DNA of 64,000 nt. Origin: Ignavibacteria bacterium (GTDB taxonomy: Bacteria > Bacteroidota > Ignavibacteria > Tepidaquicellales > Tepidaquicellaceae). Below the pieces are notes generated by a model. That model worked only from the letters and a program-made list of their open reading frames with translations. It made no database searches and had not been told where the DNA came from. The stretch covers positions 248,001-312,000 of the forward strand of contig JADJMZ010000003.1 of NCBI GenBank assembly GCA_016709315.1. The letters are read 5' to 3'. A program made the position numbers and the translations under genes. Each line of letters starts with the position of its first letter. The first letter of the stretch is position 1. Positions 45,507-55,815 of the stretch are shown one piece after another.

Positions 45507-45663
45507 AAATTTTTCATCACTGTTTTTTATACAATTCCATTATATATAATCTCCCTTTCTATAACTTTAATTTTTAACTGCTACAATTTTAAAGTAACTT
45601 TATATAATTTTTGTTATCTGAATTTCTACAAATCAATAAAAAGTATTTTTTATATGTTAGATT

Positions 45664-47838
45664 TCAGCACATTTGTCTGTTCCAGAATCTGTGCTTTGCG
45701 ACGGCATCGATGAACTCTTCAGAATTTTTATTAATTAATATTCCTGCTTCCGCTAATTTTACATCGTCATTTTTACCATTCAGTTTTTGGCAGGCATCCG
45801 AAGCATTATACAATTCAATACCTTCATCATTTATACATATTGGCTTGAAATGTTTGTAAGACTGGTTTAAAAATTCAAGTGACTCTGGCGCTTTTAAAAA
45901 TGTATCAATACTCTCTTTCCCTCCGGCTACATAAACTGCATCAAACAAAACCGATGATGTTGTTAATAAGCTTTCATCTACTTTAATGATGTTACCTTTG
46001 CTGCTGATAATTGTGCCCAGGTGAGTCGCAACTACTGCCGGAGTTACTCCCGCATTCAGCAAAGCGCTGCGGACTGAATTAAATGTTTTGTCTGTCACTC
46101 CGTCTGTCGCTAGTATAGCAACTTTTCTCGTTTCAGATTTCTTAATTGTGTTTTCCATACTCAGCGCTTTCGACTTCTCAACTGGCGGATCAGCAATCAC
46201 AGGCTGAAAGTTTTTTGGATTTCCGTCTGCGGGAATACTGTGATTTATCGGTTGTTCGGGTTTGGGTACCGGGATTCCTAATCCTGCGGCGACTTGCTTA
46301 GCTAAGTCAGTATCTACAAAAGTTAATCTGCCGAGCATTCTGCTTCTGATATCATCCGATTTAAGCTTGCCCAGTTCAAAAGTCAGTGCGTTAATGATAT
46401 GCTCCTTTTCAGGTTTTGACTGGCTGTTGAAAAAAAGTTTTGCCTGACTGAAATGATCAAAGAAACTTGCACTTCTCGCGCGGATTTTTTTTGCATCTAT
46501 TCTTTCTGCATAAGAAGTAAATCCGCCATCAATAGCTTTTGCCTGGAAAGGACATCCGCCTCCCATGGTATTTGGATCGTAACTTGTTTTATCAATGTTT
46601 ATGGTCTGACGCATGTGTCCGTCTCTTTGATTATTATCAACCGGAGATACGGATCTGTTTATCGGAATTTCATGAAAATTTGGGCTTCCGAGTCTTGAAA
46701 GCTGAGTATCTGTATAAGAGAATAACCTTCCCTGTAATAACGGATCGTTTGTAAAATCAATGCCGGGAACAATATGACCGGGATGGAATGCAACCTGTTC
46801 TGTTTCAGCAAAGAAGTTGTACGGGTTTTTATTTAAAGTAAGCTTACCTATTCTTTTGACAGGGACTAACTCTTCAGGGATTAATTTTGTCGGATCAAGC
46901 AGATCGAAATTAAATTTATGTTCATCCTTCTCTTCGATTATCTGAACGCCTAATTCCCATTCTGGGAAATTTCCGCTTTCAATGTTTTCCCAAAGATCCC
47001 GTCTGTGAAAATCCGCATCCTTTCCCGAAATGATCTGCGCTTCATCCCAAACTACTGAATGAACACCGAGCAGAGGTTTCCAGTGAAATTTTACGAACAC
47101 CGATTTATTTTTCTCATTAATAAATCTGAATGTATGTACTCCAAATCCTTCCATCATTCTAAAGCTTCTTGGTATTGCTCTGTCTGACATTATCCACATT
47201 ATCATATGCATAGATTCCGGCATCAGAGAAATGAAATCCCAGAAAGTATCATGTGCCGATGCAGCCTGTGGTATTTCATTATCCGGCTCGGGTTTTACTG
47301 CATGAACAAGATCAGGAAATTTTATTGCATCCTGAATAAAAAATACAGGCATATTATTTCCTACTAAATCATACACACCTTCCTTAGTATAGAACTTTAC
47401 TGCAAAACCTCTTACGTCTCTTGCAAGATCCGTTGACCCTCTTGAACCTGCAACAGTAGAAAATCTAACAAATACAGGAGTCTTATCGTCCGGGTTTTGT
47501 AAAAAGTCTGCACGGGTATATTGTTTCATTGATTCATATACCTGAAAATATCCATGAGCACCGGATCCTCTTGCATGTACAATTCTTTCCGGGATTCTTT
47601 CGTGATCAAAGTGAGTAATTTTTTCTCTAAGGATAAAATCTTCCAGAAGCGTAGCGCCTCTTTCACCTGCTTTCAGCGAATTCTGATTATCATTTATTTT
47701 CAATCCCTGATTAGTTGTCAGGAACTTCCCATTACCGGATTTTGAATTTACTTTCAGATCTTCGGCCTTGGAATCTTTTCTCCTGGAATCTTTGTCTCTG
47801 GAGTTTTTGCCCTGATAAGTTTTCTTAGTGTTTTTCAT
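45664..47838 (-). CDS. katE: Catalase HPII (large-subunit clade II catalase)
   Basis: 724 aa. A charged N-terminal extension (1-60) is followed by the catalase core: catalytic His88 in RIVHARGSGAHGYF, the distal Asn in VGNNMPVFF, and the heme-ligand Tyr in RLFSYTDTQLSRLG. From about 570 there is a C-terminal DJ-1/PfpI-like domain (VAILATDGVTDKTF), the hallmark of large catalases such as E. coli HPII. It breaks down hydrogen peroxide. It is monocistronic. Together with an arsenic operon it suggests the organism meets oxidative and metalloid stress. Confidence 0.95.
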   Translation of the reverse strand: MKNTKKTYQGKNSRDKDSRRKDSKAEDLKVNSKSGNGKFLTTNQGLKINDNQNSLKAGERGATLLEDFILREKITHFDHERIPERIVHARGSGAHGYFQVYESMKQYTRADFLQNPDDKTPVFVRFSTVAGSRGSTDLARDVRGFAVKFYTKEGVYDLVGNNMPVFFIQDAIKFPDLVHAVKPEPDNEIPQAASAHDTFWDFISLMPESMHMIMWIMSDRAIPRSFRMMEGFGVHTFRFINEKNKSVFVKFHWKPLLGVHSVVWDEAQIISGKDADFHRRDLWENIESGNFPEWELGVQIIEEKDEHKFNFDLLDPTKLIPEELVPVKRIGKLTLNKNPYNFFAETEQVAFHPGHIVPGIDFTNDPLLQGRLFSYTDTQLSRLGSPNFHEIPINRSVSPVDNNQRDGHMRQTINIDKTSYDPNTMGGGCPFQAKAIDGGFTSYAERIDAKKIRARSASFFDHFSQAKLFFNSQSKPEKEHIINALTFELGKLKSDDIRSRMLGRLTFVDTDLAKQVAAGLGIPVPKPEQPINHSIPADGNPKNFQPVIADPPVEKSKALSMENTIKKSETRKVAILATDGVTDKTFNSVRSALLNAGVTPAVVATHLGTIISSKGNIIKVDESLLTTSSVLFDAVYVAGGKESIDTFLKAPESLEFLNQSYKHFKPICINDEGIELYNASDACQKLNGKNDDVKLAEAGILINKNSEEFIDAVAKHRFWNRQMC

Positions 47839-48622
47839 TGTAGTCTTATTAAATTTGTAAATATTAAATTATTATTTAAAGCATTATAAATTTAAATTAT
47901 TAGCAATTTCATATCCCTTCGTCTTTAAACAATTTTGAGAAGTTCTAAATTATTGTTTTCATATTAAACCTAATGTTTTAAATTATTAGCTGAATTTTCG
48001 AATTAGTCAAAGACCAGATTAAATAAATTTCTTCTACAGGATTTGAATTTTATCTCAAGCCAAATAATGAAAATATGCATTTTGGGTGCCACAGATTTGA
48101 ACTATGTTTTTGTTGAGTTTATTAACTATTTGTTTTAAATGAGATTGCGGGTATCGTCAAAAATGTCAGAAATTGTCAGATAATGGTTAACAGATAACAT
48201 TGTGACAAATCAAACTGGTGGTTAAAGATCATGTTATTTGATTAGAAAAGCATTCAACGATGAACAACTTAAAGCTAAGAATCTTTTTTTATAAAATTTT
48301 AATGATAAATTACCGGAACCCTGTAATGATTTGTCAAAGTAATACTTAAATTAGAAACTTTTAAAATAATGTTTGACAGTTGTAAATGGAAATGCATTTT
48401 TTGATATTATCAGTAGTGATATATTTCCTAAAGAAACATTAACATTTTCAAAGCATTCTTATGAAATCCAGCATAACGAATAAATTATCACGCAGCTGTC
48501 CGGAGCTTGAAAATAAATTACTTCTGGAAAAATTTATCCCTTCAGCTTTCATGATCTTTCTAACTGTTTTCATTTAAAGCATAATTACTTTTATTGTATA
48601 ATGTAATTTTAAATTAAAAACT
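47839..48622. other. 784-bp AT-rich intergenic region, no confident gene
   Basis: No recognisable repeat element, tRNA or conserved frame. aaattatta-like motifs recur between 47870 and 47985. The only notable frame is ATG at 48461 (38 codons, ending at 48577), with a hydrophobic C-terminal half (FMIFLTVFI). It lacks a good ribosome site and is not called a gene. Confidence 0.5.
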
Positions 48623-49441
48623 ATGAAAGCAATGATCACTATTTTCGGTCTTTCTTTTATTCTGTTGAACTTATCATATATTAACTCATCCGCAAATTGC
48701 ATAAAGATAGAAAATAATATTATCCGGGAAAATCCGGTATCATATAAATTAATAGCTACGAATTTTATTAAAACAGGCAATACAACTAAATTCGACATTA
48801 GTATTCAGAATATAGGCTCTGAACAAATTTGGTTGCGATCGATACAATGTGTTTTCAGATTTCCCAGAAATAAAGTTTCAAATTTAATAGTATCGCAAAA
48901 TTATATTAAATTCTGGTATATGCCAACATTAATAACTGATACTATTATTTATGTAACAGGAGCAACCTATCCGGCTGACACCAATTGGATACCTGTTACA
49001 AGTGAAAAAATATTTACAGTACAAATAACAGGTAATATTGATTCTTTACGATGGAGTAATAATACTATTCAGAGAACAAAGCTTTTTGCATATCAGGAAT
49101 ATACAGAGATAACAGATTCAACTTATCATATCATAGATAGAATTACTTCTGTTAAATTAAATGAAAGTGAACTTCCTTCATCATATTCGCTTTCACAAAA
49201 TTATCCTAACCCGTTTAATCCCTCTACAATAATTTCTTATGCATTAACAAACGACGGTTATGCTTCTATTATAGTCTATAATGCACTCGGAGAGGAAATA
49301 ATTACTTTAGTAAATGAAATCAAAAAAGCCGGATATTATTCTGTGAAGTTCGAAGCAACCGGACTTGCTGCAGGAGTGTATTTCTACAGGATAGAAAGCG
49401 CTAATTATGTTTCTGTGAAGAAGATGATTCTTCTGAAGTGA
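48623..49441 (+). CDS. Small secreted protein with T9SS sorting tail
   Basis: 272 aa. Signal peptide about 1-24. The middle (about 35-180) is a beta-rich Ig/cohesin-like region with no recognised family. The C-terminus (about 185-272) is a type A T9SS sorting domain: SYSLSQNYPNPFNPSTIISYAL ... SIIVYNALGEEIITLV ... AGVYFYRIES. It is exported across the outer membrane and cleaved or anchored. Biological role unknown. Confidence 0.75.
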   Translation: MKAMITIFGLSFILLNLSYINSSANCIKIENNIIRENPVSYKLIATNFIKTGNTTKFDISIQNIGSEQIWLRSIQCVFRFPRNKVSNLIVSQNYIKFWYMPTLITDTIIYVTGATYPADTNWIPVTSEKIFTVQITGNIDSLRWSNNTIQRTKLFAYQEYTEITDSTYHIIDRITSVKLNESELPSSYSLSQNYPNPFNPSTIISYALTNDGYASIIVYNALGEEIITLVNEIKKAGYYSVKFEATGLAAGVYFYRIESANYVSVKKMILLK

Positions 49442-49637
49442 GAAACCTATACATAAACTGAGTTCAAACCAATTTCAATTATAAATCATTTGAGAACCTC
49501 CAGTGAAGTAATAAGTATGGCTGTACTTGTGAGACATTAATAATTAACTTAATTACCGTTTAATATTGATATGTTTTCTCGTTATAAAGAATTTAATAAT
49601 TAAAAGGAAAAACAAATGAATGAATGTACAAGTTACC

Positions 49638-50345
49638 TTATACAACCTTTAAATAAATATTTAAATAATATAATCCTGTAAATATAAAAGTAATACCCGC
49701 CAGTATTCGCATTACTTTTTCAATTTTTGTGATGGCTTTAAAATAAACTCCGAGTTTTTCCGCACTATAAGCTATAACAAATGAAAAAAGAATAACCGGC
49801 AGTCCCGTACCGATTGAAAAAACTACAGGCAAAGCCAATCCTGCGCCGGCTGAAAGTGTCATAGGAATTAACATTGCAAAGAATAATGCTCCGCTATACG
49901 GACAAAAAGCCAGTGCAAACAATGCTCCCAGCAAAAATGAACCCAACATTCCTTTTGATTTAAATTTCTCGGAAAATTTATCAGTCAATTTCCCTCCGGA
50001 AAAGAAATTCAGCTTAATGACATCCAGCATGATCAGACCGATGATGATCATTACCGGTCCGATGAACTTCTCTCCGTTACTCTGAAAGATTTTAGCAATC
50101 TCAAACTTGCTGATACCAAAATAAATAATTGCTCCGATCAGTGTATAAGAAAACGTTCTTCCTAAAGTATATAATATGCCGCTCAGCAAAACTTTTCTTC
50201 TGCTGTTAATTGTTTTGGCAATATATGCTGTTGCAGTTATGTTAGTAGCCAGAGGGCATGGACTTATAGCCGTAAGCAAACCCAAAGCGAAAGCAGCCAG
50301 TAATGGTATTTCCCGGTTTTGCGCCAGTTCGTTTAACCATTCCAT
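49638..50345 (-). CDS. arsG: ArsG-family efflux permease (DsbD/CcdA-like)
   Basis: 235 aa, six to seven membrane helices. N-terminal LTAISPCPLATNITATAYIA and central FALAFCPYSGALFFAMLIP carry the paired cysteine-proline motifs of the DsbD/CcdA-LysE fold. With an ArsF homologue directly upstream, this matches the ArsG family, described as efflux permeases for trivalent aromatic aminoarsenicals. It is the last gene of the ars operon. A general DsbD-like thiol-electron role is the alternative. Confidence 0.75.
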   Translation of the reverse strand: MEWLNELAQNREIPLLAAFALGLLTAISPCPLATNITATAYIAKTINSRRKVLLSGILYTLGRTFSYTLIGAIIYFGISKFEIAKIFQSNGEKFIGPVMIIIGLIMLDVIKLNFFSGGKLTDKFSEKFKSKGMLGSFLLGALFALAFCPYSGALFFAMLIPMTLSAGAGLALPVVFSIGTGLPVILFSFVIAYSAEKLGVYFKAITKIEKVMRILAGITFIFTGLYYLNIYLKVV

Positions 50346-50390
50346 TGTGTTAGTTTATAGTTTTAGTCCGAATTGCTTCATCATATTAAA

Positions 50391-50801
50391 TTAAAAATTA
50401 TCAATTTCTTTTTGCAATCCTCTTATAAATTTTTCTTTGTCTGATGCGTTCATGAAAGCAAAATCTGTCAGGTCCAGTTTTTTACCCTGAACAGGATCAT
50501 AAATGAACAAAGATGTGCCGGCTGTTCTGAATTCATATGATATGGTCTTGTTATTACTGTCATCTACATTAATGAGTCTGAAAGGAATGCCTCCGTATGG
50601 AAGTATTGCTTCTTTTGTCATTGATTCAATGTCTAAGCATGTCTGACATCTGTGTTCGGAGTGAAATTGAATAATTTCTAAATTTGGCTTTAACTTAAAT
50701 TCCGAAACCTGCGCCTGACCATCCATATTTTGAGATTTGTTCTGACAAGAACTAAAAACTAATGCCATCATTAAACTGAAGTATAATAATGATCTGTTCA
50801 T
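50391..50801 (-). CDS. arsF: ArsF-family protein (nitroreductase-subunit-like lipoprotein)
   Basis: 136 aa. Lipoprotein-type signal MNRSLLYFSLMMALVFSSC (Cys19). The core has a thioredoxin-like fold with HSEHRCQTCLDIE (CxxC), as in proteins named ArsF in Bacteroidota, which are associated with reduction of nitro-aromatic arsenicals and act with ArsG. It starts 21 bp after the upstream thioredoxin gene. The activity of this protein is inferred only from family naming and context. Confidence 0.7.
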   Translation of the reverse strand: MNRSLLYFSLMMALVFSSCQNKSQNMDGQAQVSEFKLKPNLEIIQFHSEHRCQTCLDIESMTKEAILPYGGIPFRLINVDDSNNKTISYEFRTAGTSLFIYDPVQGKKLDLTDFAFMNASDKEKFIRGLQKEIDNF

Positions 50802-50822
50802 AATATTAATTTTTATATAAAA

Positions 50823-51266
50823 TTAAATAACACCTTTTTGTTTCAGTATTTTTACTAATTCATCTTCCGGAAAAAAACCAACATGCCTGAAATACTCCCT
50901 GCCATTTTCATCTAAAAAAAGCTGAGTCGGGATTGCGTCGAAATCAAATTGTTTTGCGTCTTCTTTTCCTTGAGAAGTCCATACATCATAAAAAATTACT
51001 TTAACCTGATCTCCGTATTTCTCTTCAACTGATTTTATAACCGGCTGCATCTTCTGACAAGGAATACAACGAACTGATCCTAATTCTATAAAAGTTGCTT
51101 TATATTTTGTTTCAGAATTAGTAACGGAGGGTTTATCTGAATTTATTTTGCTTTGTGTTTCTGTATTCCTGAGGCTAAATACGCCTATGGAAATTATCAC
51201 CAATACAACTAAAGATGATATAATTATTTTTTTCTTCGAATTGATGTTAGAGATATTTGTCTCCAT
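50823..51266 (-). CDS. Membrane-anchored thioredoxin-like protein of the ars operon
   Basis: 147 aa. An N-terminal membrane anchor (about 13-30) is followed by a thioredoxin fold with the redox motif VRCIPCQKM (CIPC at about 63-66) and the cis-proline in DAIPTQLFLDENG. It faces the periplasm and could provide electrons to ArsF/ArsG or other reducing steps. It is located between the permease and arsF, all in the same direction. Confidence 0.8.
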   Translation of the reverse strand: METNISNINSKKKIIISSLVVLVIISIGVFSLRNTETQSKINSDKPSVTNSETKYKATFIELGSVRCIPCQKMQPVIKSVEEKYGDQVKVIFYDVWTSQGKEDAKQFDFDAIPTQLFLDENGREYFRHVGFFPEDELVKILKQKGVI

Positions 51267-51304
51267 TACTATTATTTTTAAAATGAGCAGATTTCATTCT
51301 TTAT

Positions 51305-52279
51305 TTACAGTATTATATTAAACAAGTATCCTGAGAATATTATACTGACAGTTACCACAGAAAAAAAGATGGCTATCAGTTTCCAGGTCATTACTTTTTT
51401 CAGCAGCGTAGCTTCAGGAATTGATAATCCTACAACTGCCATCATAAAGGCAATTGCTGTACCGATTGGAATACCTTTCTGAACAAATACCTGAATGATC
51501 GGTAATACTCCTGCTGCATTGCTGTACATTGGTACGCCTAAAATTACTGCCAGCGGAACAGCCAGAGGATTGTCTTTGCTTATGTATTGTTCAAAGAAAC
51601 CTGTCGGAATAAATCCGTGCATCAATGCGCCTATTCCAATTCCGATGATGATGTACCAAAACACACTTTTAATAATTCCAAACGCTTCTCTGAATATCTC
51701 AGGCAGTCTCTGAAAAAAAGTTTTCTTTTCTTCTTCTAAATCTCCTTCCTTTTCAGCTTGAGATAAAATACCCTGAACCCATGGTGATAAGTATTTTTCT
51801 AATTTCATTTTGCCTAAAATAATCCCGCCTGTCATCCCCAGCAAAATTCCGCTTGCTGCATAGATCAAAGTAGCTTTTAATCCGAACATACCAATAAACA
51901 TAGCGATAGCTACTTCATTTACTAATGGCGAAGTTATCAGAAATGCAAAAGTAACTCCCAATGGAATTCCGCCTTTTACAAATCCGATAAATAACGGAAC
52001 AGAACTGCAGGAACAAAAAGGTGTAGCAGCTCCAAATGCTGAAGCAATAAAATATTCCAATCCGAAGAGTTTATTACGTGAAAGAAAATTCCGGATTTTA
52101 TCTACAGGAAAATATGAGTTTACAGAACCCATTACAGAAGTTATGATAAACAGTAAAATTAAAATTTTAATTGTATCATACACAAAAAAATTAAGTGCAT
52201 CACCCAATTTACTCCCCTGAGCAACCTGGAAAACAGAATATACAAGCCAGCCGGCAAGGTTTTCTACCCAGTCAAACAT
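51305..52279 (-). CDS. ArsP-type permease (DUF318/ArsP_1 family)
   Basis: 324 aa, eight predicted membrane helices. The signature FGAATPFCSCSSVPLFIG (about 80-97) contains the CxCxxxP cysteine pair. The internal repeat LGVPMYSNAAGVLPIIQVFVQKGIPIGTAIAFMM mirrors the N-terminal half. ArsP members export trivalent organoarsenicals; other members of the family export copper or zinc, so substrate is only suggested by the ars context. A charged cytosolic loop (about 180-195) separates the halves. Confidence 0.8.
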   Translation of the reverse strand: MFDWVENLAGWLVYSVFQVAQGSKLGDALNFFVYDTIKILILLFIITSVMGSVNSYFPVDKIRNFLSRNKLFGLEYFIASAFGAATPFCSCSSVPLFIGFVKGGIPLGVTFAFLITSPLVNEVAIAMFIGMFGLKATLIYAASGILLGMTGGIILGKMKLEKYLSPWVQGILSQAEKEGDLEEEKKTFFQRLPEIFREAFGIIKSVFWYIIIGIGIGALMHGFIPTGFFEQYISKDNPLAVPLAVILGVPMYSNAAGVLPIIQVFVQKGIPIGTAIAFMMAVVGLSIPEATLLKKVMTWKLIAIFFSVVTVSIIFSGYLFNIIL

Positions 52280-52389
52280 AATTATCTGATATTGTTATTG
52301 TAAAAAGTAAAGAAGTCTCTCAAAATTCATCTCTGATTTTTCTGAACTCATTTATTATTTAACTATTGCGATGCAGAGAATTAATATTT

Positions 52390-53424
52390 TCATCGTCTGT
52401 AAAGTTTTAACTTCAGGAATAAACTGGCTCTTACCAGCAGAATTAAAACAGGAACCTCTACTAAGGGACCTATAACGCCGACAAATGCCTGTGCAGAATG
52501 AATACCAAATACAGCAATGGCAACGGCTATGGCTAATTCAAAATTATTTCCTGTGGCAGTGAATGCGACTGAAGCATTTTTATCATAAGGTACTTTCATG
52601 GATTTACCTATGAAGAAACTTATGAAAAACATCAGCACAAAATATATAATTAACGGAATGGTGACTTTAATTACATCAAAGGGAAGTTCTAAAATTTTAT
52701 CTCCTTTCAGACTAAACATTAACACAATAGTAAAAAGCAAAGCGTACAAAGTTATTGGAGAAATTACAGGAATGAATTTTCTATTGTACCAATCTATTCC
52801 TTTTGATTTTACTAAAAAATGTCTGCTTAAAAATCCTGCTAAGAATGGAATACCTAAATATATGAGTACACTTTGAGCAACTTCACCCATTGGAACTGAA
52901 ATATTAAAATTTCCTAATCCTAATTTTTCAGGTAAAATATTTATGAACAGCCATGCATAAAAACTGTACGATACTATCTGGAATACACTGTTTAATGCAA
53001 CCAGCAGCGCTCCGTATTCTCTGTTACCGCCCGCCAGATCGTTCCAGACTATAACCATTGCAATACATCTTGCTAAACCTATTAAGATTAAGCCCGCCAT
53101 ATAATCCGGCTGGTCTCTCAAAAAAATTATTGCAAGCGTAAACATTAATACCGGTCCCACTATCCAGTTTAAAAATAAAGAAAGTGACATTAACTTTTTG
53201 TCAAGAAATGCTTTTGGTAATAATGAATAATCTACTTTGGCTAATGGCGGATACATCATTAATATTAGTCCGATTGCCAGCGGGATATTGGTTGTTCCAA
53301 TTGAAAGCGAATTAGTCAGGTTGGAAATGGAAGGGAAAATATATCCGAGTCCAACACCTATAAGCATTGCAAGAAAAATCCAGAGGGTTAAGTATCTGTC
53401 AAGAAATTTTAATTTTGGTTGCAT
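52390..53424 (-). CDS. acr3: ACR3-family arsenite efflux transporter
   Basis: 344 aa from the ATG at 53424. The longer in-frame start at 53496 overlaps the Kelch gene and adds 24 residues that do not look like the family. Ten membrane helices. Signatures: LIGLARCIAMVIVWNDLAGGNREYG with the conserved cysteine in the fourth helix, VALNSVFQIVSYSF and FTATGNNFELAIAVAIAVFG. ACR3 proteins export As(III) with proton antiport. It is the core resistance gene of this operon. Confidence 0.93.
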   Translation of the reverse strand: MQPKLKFLDRYLTLWIFLAMLIGVGLGYIFPSISNLTNSLSIGTTNIPLAIGLILMMYPPLAKVDYSLLPKAFLDKKLMSLSLFLNWIVGPVLMFTLAIIFLRDQPDYMAGLILIGLARCIAMVIVWNDLAGGNREYGALLVALNSVFQIVSYSFYAWLFINILPEKLGLGNFNISVPMGEVAQSVLIYLGIPFLAGFLSRHFLVKSKGIDWYNRKFIPVISPITLYALLFTIVLMFSLKGDKILELPFDVIKVTIPLIIYFVLMFFISFFIGKSMKVPYDKNASVAFTATGNNFELAIAVAIAVFGIHSAQAFVGVIGPLVEVPVLILLVRASLFLKLKLYRR

Positions 53425-53485
53425 TCGTTTTAATTTTTGTAATAAGTTATAAATTTTGAAAATTTCAACTTGTGGATATTGTAAA

Positions 53486-55093
53486 TTACTTTTCAATCAA
53501 TAATTTTTCTATAAATGCATATTTATTGTCAAATAAAAAATTAAAACTGTATTCACCATCAGTAAGTAAATTATTATCAGAGAACTCAATTGTTTGCTTG
53601 CCTTTAATTAAGTTTTTAATTGTTTTTTGAAATACAATTTTTCCTGATTTATCTGTAACGCATAAATCTGACGTCCCGTCATAAGGAACATTCAGTTCTG
53701 TGATATATAAATCAGAAGTACTTTCTTTTAAAACTTTTACTGAAAAAGGATTGCCTCCGTCTATTTCATGATTTTTAATTAAGTTATTTTTTACAAGACG
53801 GACTTCATAAATTGTATTACCGGCTGAAGTTAATTCATTACTATTTCTTGAGAAAGGATTTAGTTCTGTGCTTAATATTCCGCCGTAAATATAACCGATC
53901 AGTACTGAATCTCCTTTTATCCTGTTGAGATTGATAATGTCATTTTCATAAAAAGATAAATTATGCTCAGCTATAAACTCTGCATTTGCGCCTGATAAAG
54001 ACGGCATATCTACGGGTAAAGAAAATTCGTGCAGAGAGCCGTCAGCATATCTTGTTAATCTGCTGATTGTTTTTACAAACGGCACATTTTTGTCCGTTTT
54101 AATTTCGGTGCCGGATAAATAATACATACTTATTCCGCCAAAGAATAAAGTGTGCATCTGATTTTTCTTTTTGTCAAACAAAAAAACTCTGGCAGTATGG
54201 TAATTGCTAAGATACTGATTAAATGATGTAACCGGTTTGTAACCGGAAGCATTAATATCTACAGGATACAGAAAAGGTAAATCGATGTTTGTCTGGAACA
54301 CACCTGATGAAACAGTATAGCCGTAACTTCCGTCCGGAAATATCTGAGGAAGCAGATTAAAATCTCTTCTGTGAAGATGAATCTGATCTGTTATAATTTC
54401 AAAATCAGAATAACTTAATTGTGTATCTGAATTACTAATTTTAAACTTCCTTATACCATCAACATAAGTTTGTTTATAGGTTCGATGTCCCATTGGATTA
54501 TATCTTCCCTCAAATCTTTGTCCGCCGATCAGATAGAAATAATTTCCGATTTTCCCCATTTGTCCGCCGGTCACAGCAAAAACAGTGTCTTTTATTTGTT
54601 TAAAAAATGAATTGACGGGTTTTCCGTTTATAACTGCTTTTATAAGTTCATGTACGGAAACAGAGGTTAGATATGGAAATGTAACATGATCATCTTCAGA
54701 TTCACTGTATGCATATCCTCCCGTAATATACAATGTATTACCGTTCTGATAAAAATTCATATTACCAGATTGCAGCTGCTCTTTTAAATTTACGGAAAGA
54801 TCTTTTATTGATTTGCTCCAGAACTTTTTACCGGATACATCTATAACGTAAATGTCCGTATTATTTTCTTTTCCCGGAAAAGACCTGAAGGGTTGTCTTG
54901 CATGCAAGCCGTCTTTTCTGCCTCCTATTACCAGCCATTTTTCTTTGTCCTGAGCTATGACAAATGAGTGCAGTCCGGGAAGGTTAGGAATATTTAATGG
55001 ATTTAGACTTATAGAATAGTTGAAATTATCTGACTGTGCAGAAAAGCAGTTTACTCCTGACAGTAATAAAATTAATATAAGAATCTTTTTCAT
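53486..55093 (-). CDS. Secreted Kelch-like beta-propeller protein with T9SS-type C-terminus
   Basis: 535 aa. Signal peptide about 1-20. Kelch-type repeats, each with a GG pair: WLVIGGRKDG, LYITGGYAYS, FYLIGGQRFEG, TLFFGGISMYY and IGYIYGGILS, forming about five to six propeller blades. The C-terminal ~80 residues (DLYITELNVPYDGTSDLCVTDKSGKIV ... DGEYSFNFLFDNKYAFIEKLLIEK) resemble a T9SS sorting domain without the NPFNP motif. Placement inside the ars operon, with only an 11-bp overlap with the longest frame of acr3, is unexpected; its role in arsenic handling is unknown. Confidence 0.72.
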   Translation of the reverse strand: MKKILILILLLSGVNCFSAQSDNFNYSISLNPLNIPNLPGLHSFVIAQDKEKWLVIGGRKDGLHARQPFRSFPGKENNTDIYVIDVSGKKFWSKSIKDLSVNLKEQLQSGNMNFYQNGNTLYITGGYAYSESEDDHVTFPYLTSVSVHELIKAVINGKPVNSFFKQIKDTVFAVTGGQMGKIGNYFYLIGGQRFEGRYNPMGHRTYKQTYVDGIRKFKISNSDTQLSYSDFEIITDQIHLHRRDFNLLPQIFPDGSYGYTVSSGVFQTNIDLPFLYPVDINASGYKPVTSFNQYLSNYHTARVFLFDKKKNQMHTLFFGGISMYYLSGTEIKTDKNVPFVKTISRLTRYADGSLHEFSLPVDMPSLSGANAEFIAEHNLSFYENDIINLNRIKGDSVLIGYIYGGILSTELNPFSRNSNELTSAGNTIYEVRLVKNNLIKNHEIDGGNPFSVKVLKESTSDLYITELNVPYDGTSDLCVTDKSGKIVFQKTIKNLIKGKQTIEFSDNNLLTDGEYSFNFLFDNKYAFIEKLLIEK

Positions 55094-55269
55094 TATGGGT
55101 TTAATTTTTAAAATTATTTGTAAACCGGAATTGTTATTCTGAGAATCCTTGCTTTATCTTTTCTTTCTGATAAATAAGATCATACTTTATACTAGATTTA
55201 AAATATCTCTGATAATAAAATATAGTATTTGCAATACTTTCAGTATTATCAGAGATATAAAAGCAATCC

Positions 55270-55698
55270 TTATTTATTGCGCCAGCCTGACCAAAGCGGG
55301 TAGCCATTTTCGTCTCTGAGTTTAAGTAACTGATCGCCCTTAATAACTTCTTTTGCAATAATTACCTGATCGCCGTTATAAGTTACTTTTGATCCTGTAA
55401 CCGAAACATTATCGCCTTTGATTATCTGAATATCCTGATTTTCAATATACCAGGCGGGACCCAGATGGATTGAAACATTTCCGTTTACTGTATTCAAAAG
55501 TAAGTGAATTCCAACGGACATATTTTTGTCCGGTAATATCTGATCAATGCTTATTACAGATCCGGAAATAGTTTCAACCGTTTTAGTATCATACATCCTG
55601 TTGTAACTACTGCCGGGTCCCCAGCCGTTTTGAGAATAAATATTTCCTGCAAAAATCAAAACTAATGCAGCAGCGAGATAAAATTTACCTGTTTTCAT
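55270..55698 (-). CDS. Small secreted MamS/MamX-domain-like (OB-fold) protein
   Basis: 142 aa. Signal peptide about 1-23. Beta-rich core: ETISGSVISIDQI, VGIHLLLNTVNGNVSIHLGPAWYIENQ, KGDNVSVTGSKV and IIAKEVIKGDQLLKLRDENGYPLW. HLGPAWY and the closing Leu-Arg-Asp-x-x-Gly-x-Pro-x-Trp resemble the MamS/MamX-type domain found in magnetosome and other redox-linked periplasmic proteins. No heme motif. Function in the ars operon is unknown. Confidence 0.65.
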   Translation of the reverse strand: MKTGKFYLAAALVLIFAGNIYSQNGWGPGSSYNRMYDTKTVETISGSVISIDQILPDKNMSVGIHLLLNTVNGNVSIHLGPAWYIENQDIQIIKGDNVSVTGSKVTYNGDQVIIAKEVIKGDQLLKLRDENGYPLWSGWRNK

Positions 55699-55815
55699 TT
55701 TTAGTTCCTTTCTTTTGATATTATATTACTAATTAACCTGCAAAATTACAGGCAGTTGCTGGATACTTTGTATATGTTCTATATAAAAATTAATTTTAAT
55801 CCATTCTAAAATAGA

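Noticed and set aside
48461..48577. 38-codon frame with a hydrophobic C-terminus
   Set aside because: No ribosome site, no recognisable family and AT-rich surroundings; mentioned only under the intergenic entry.
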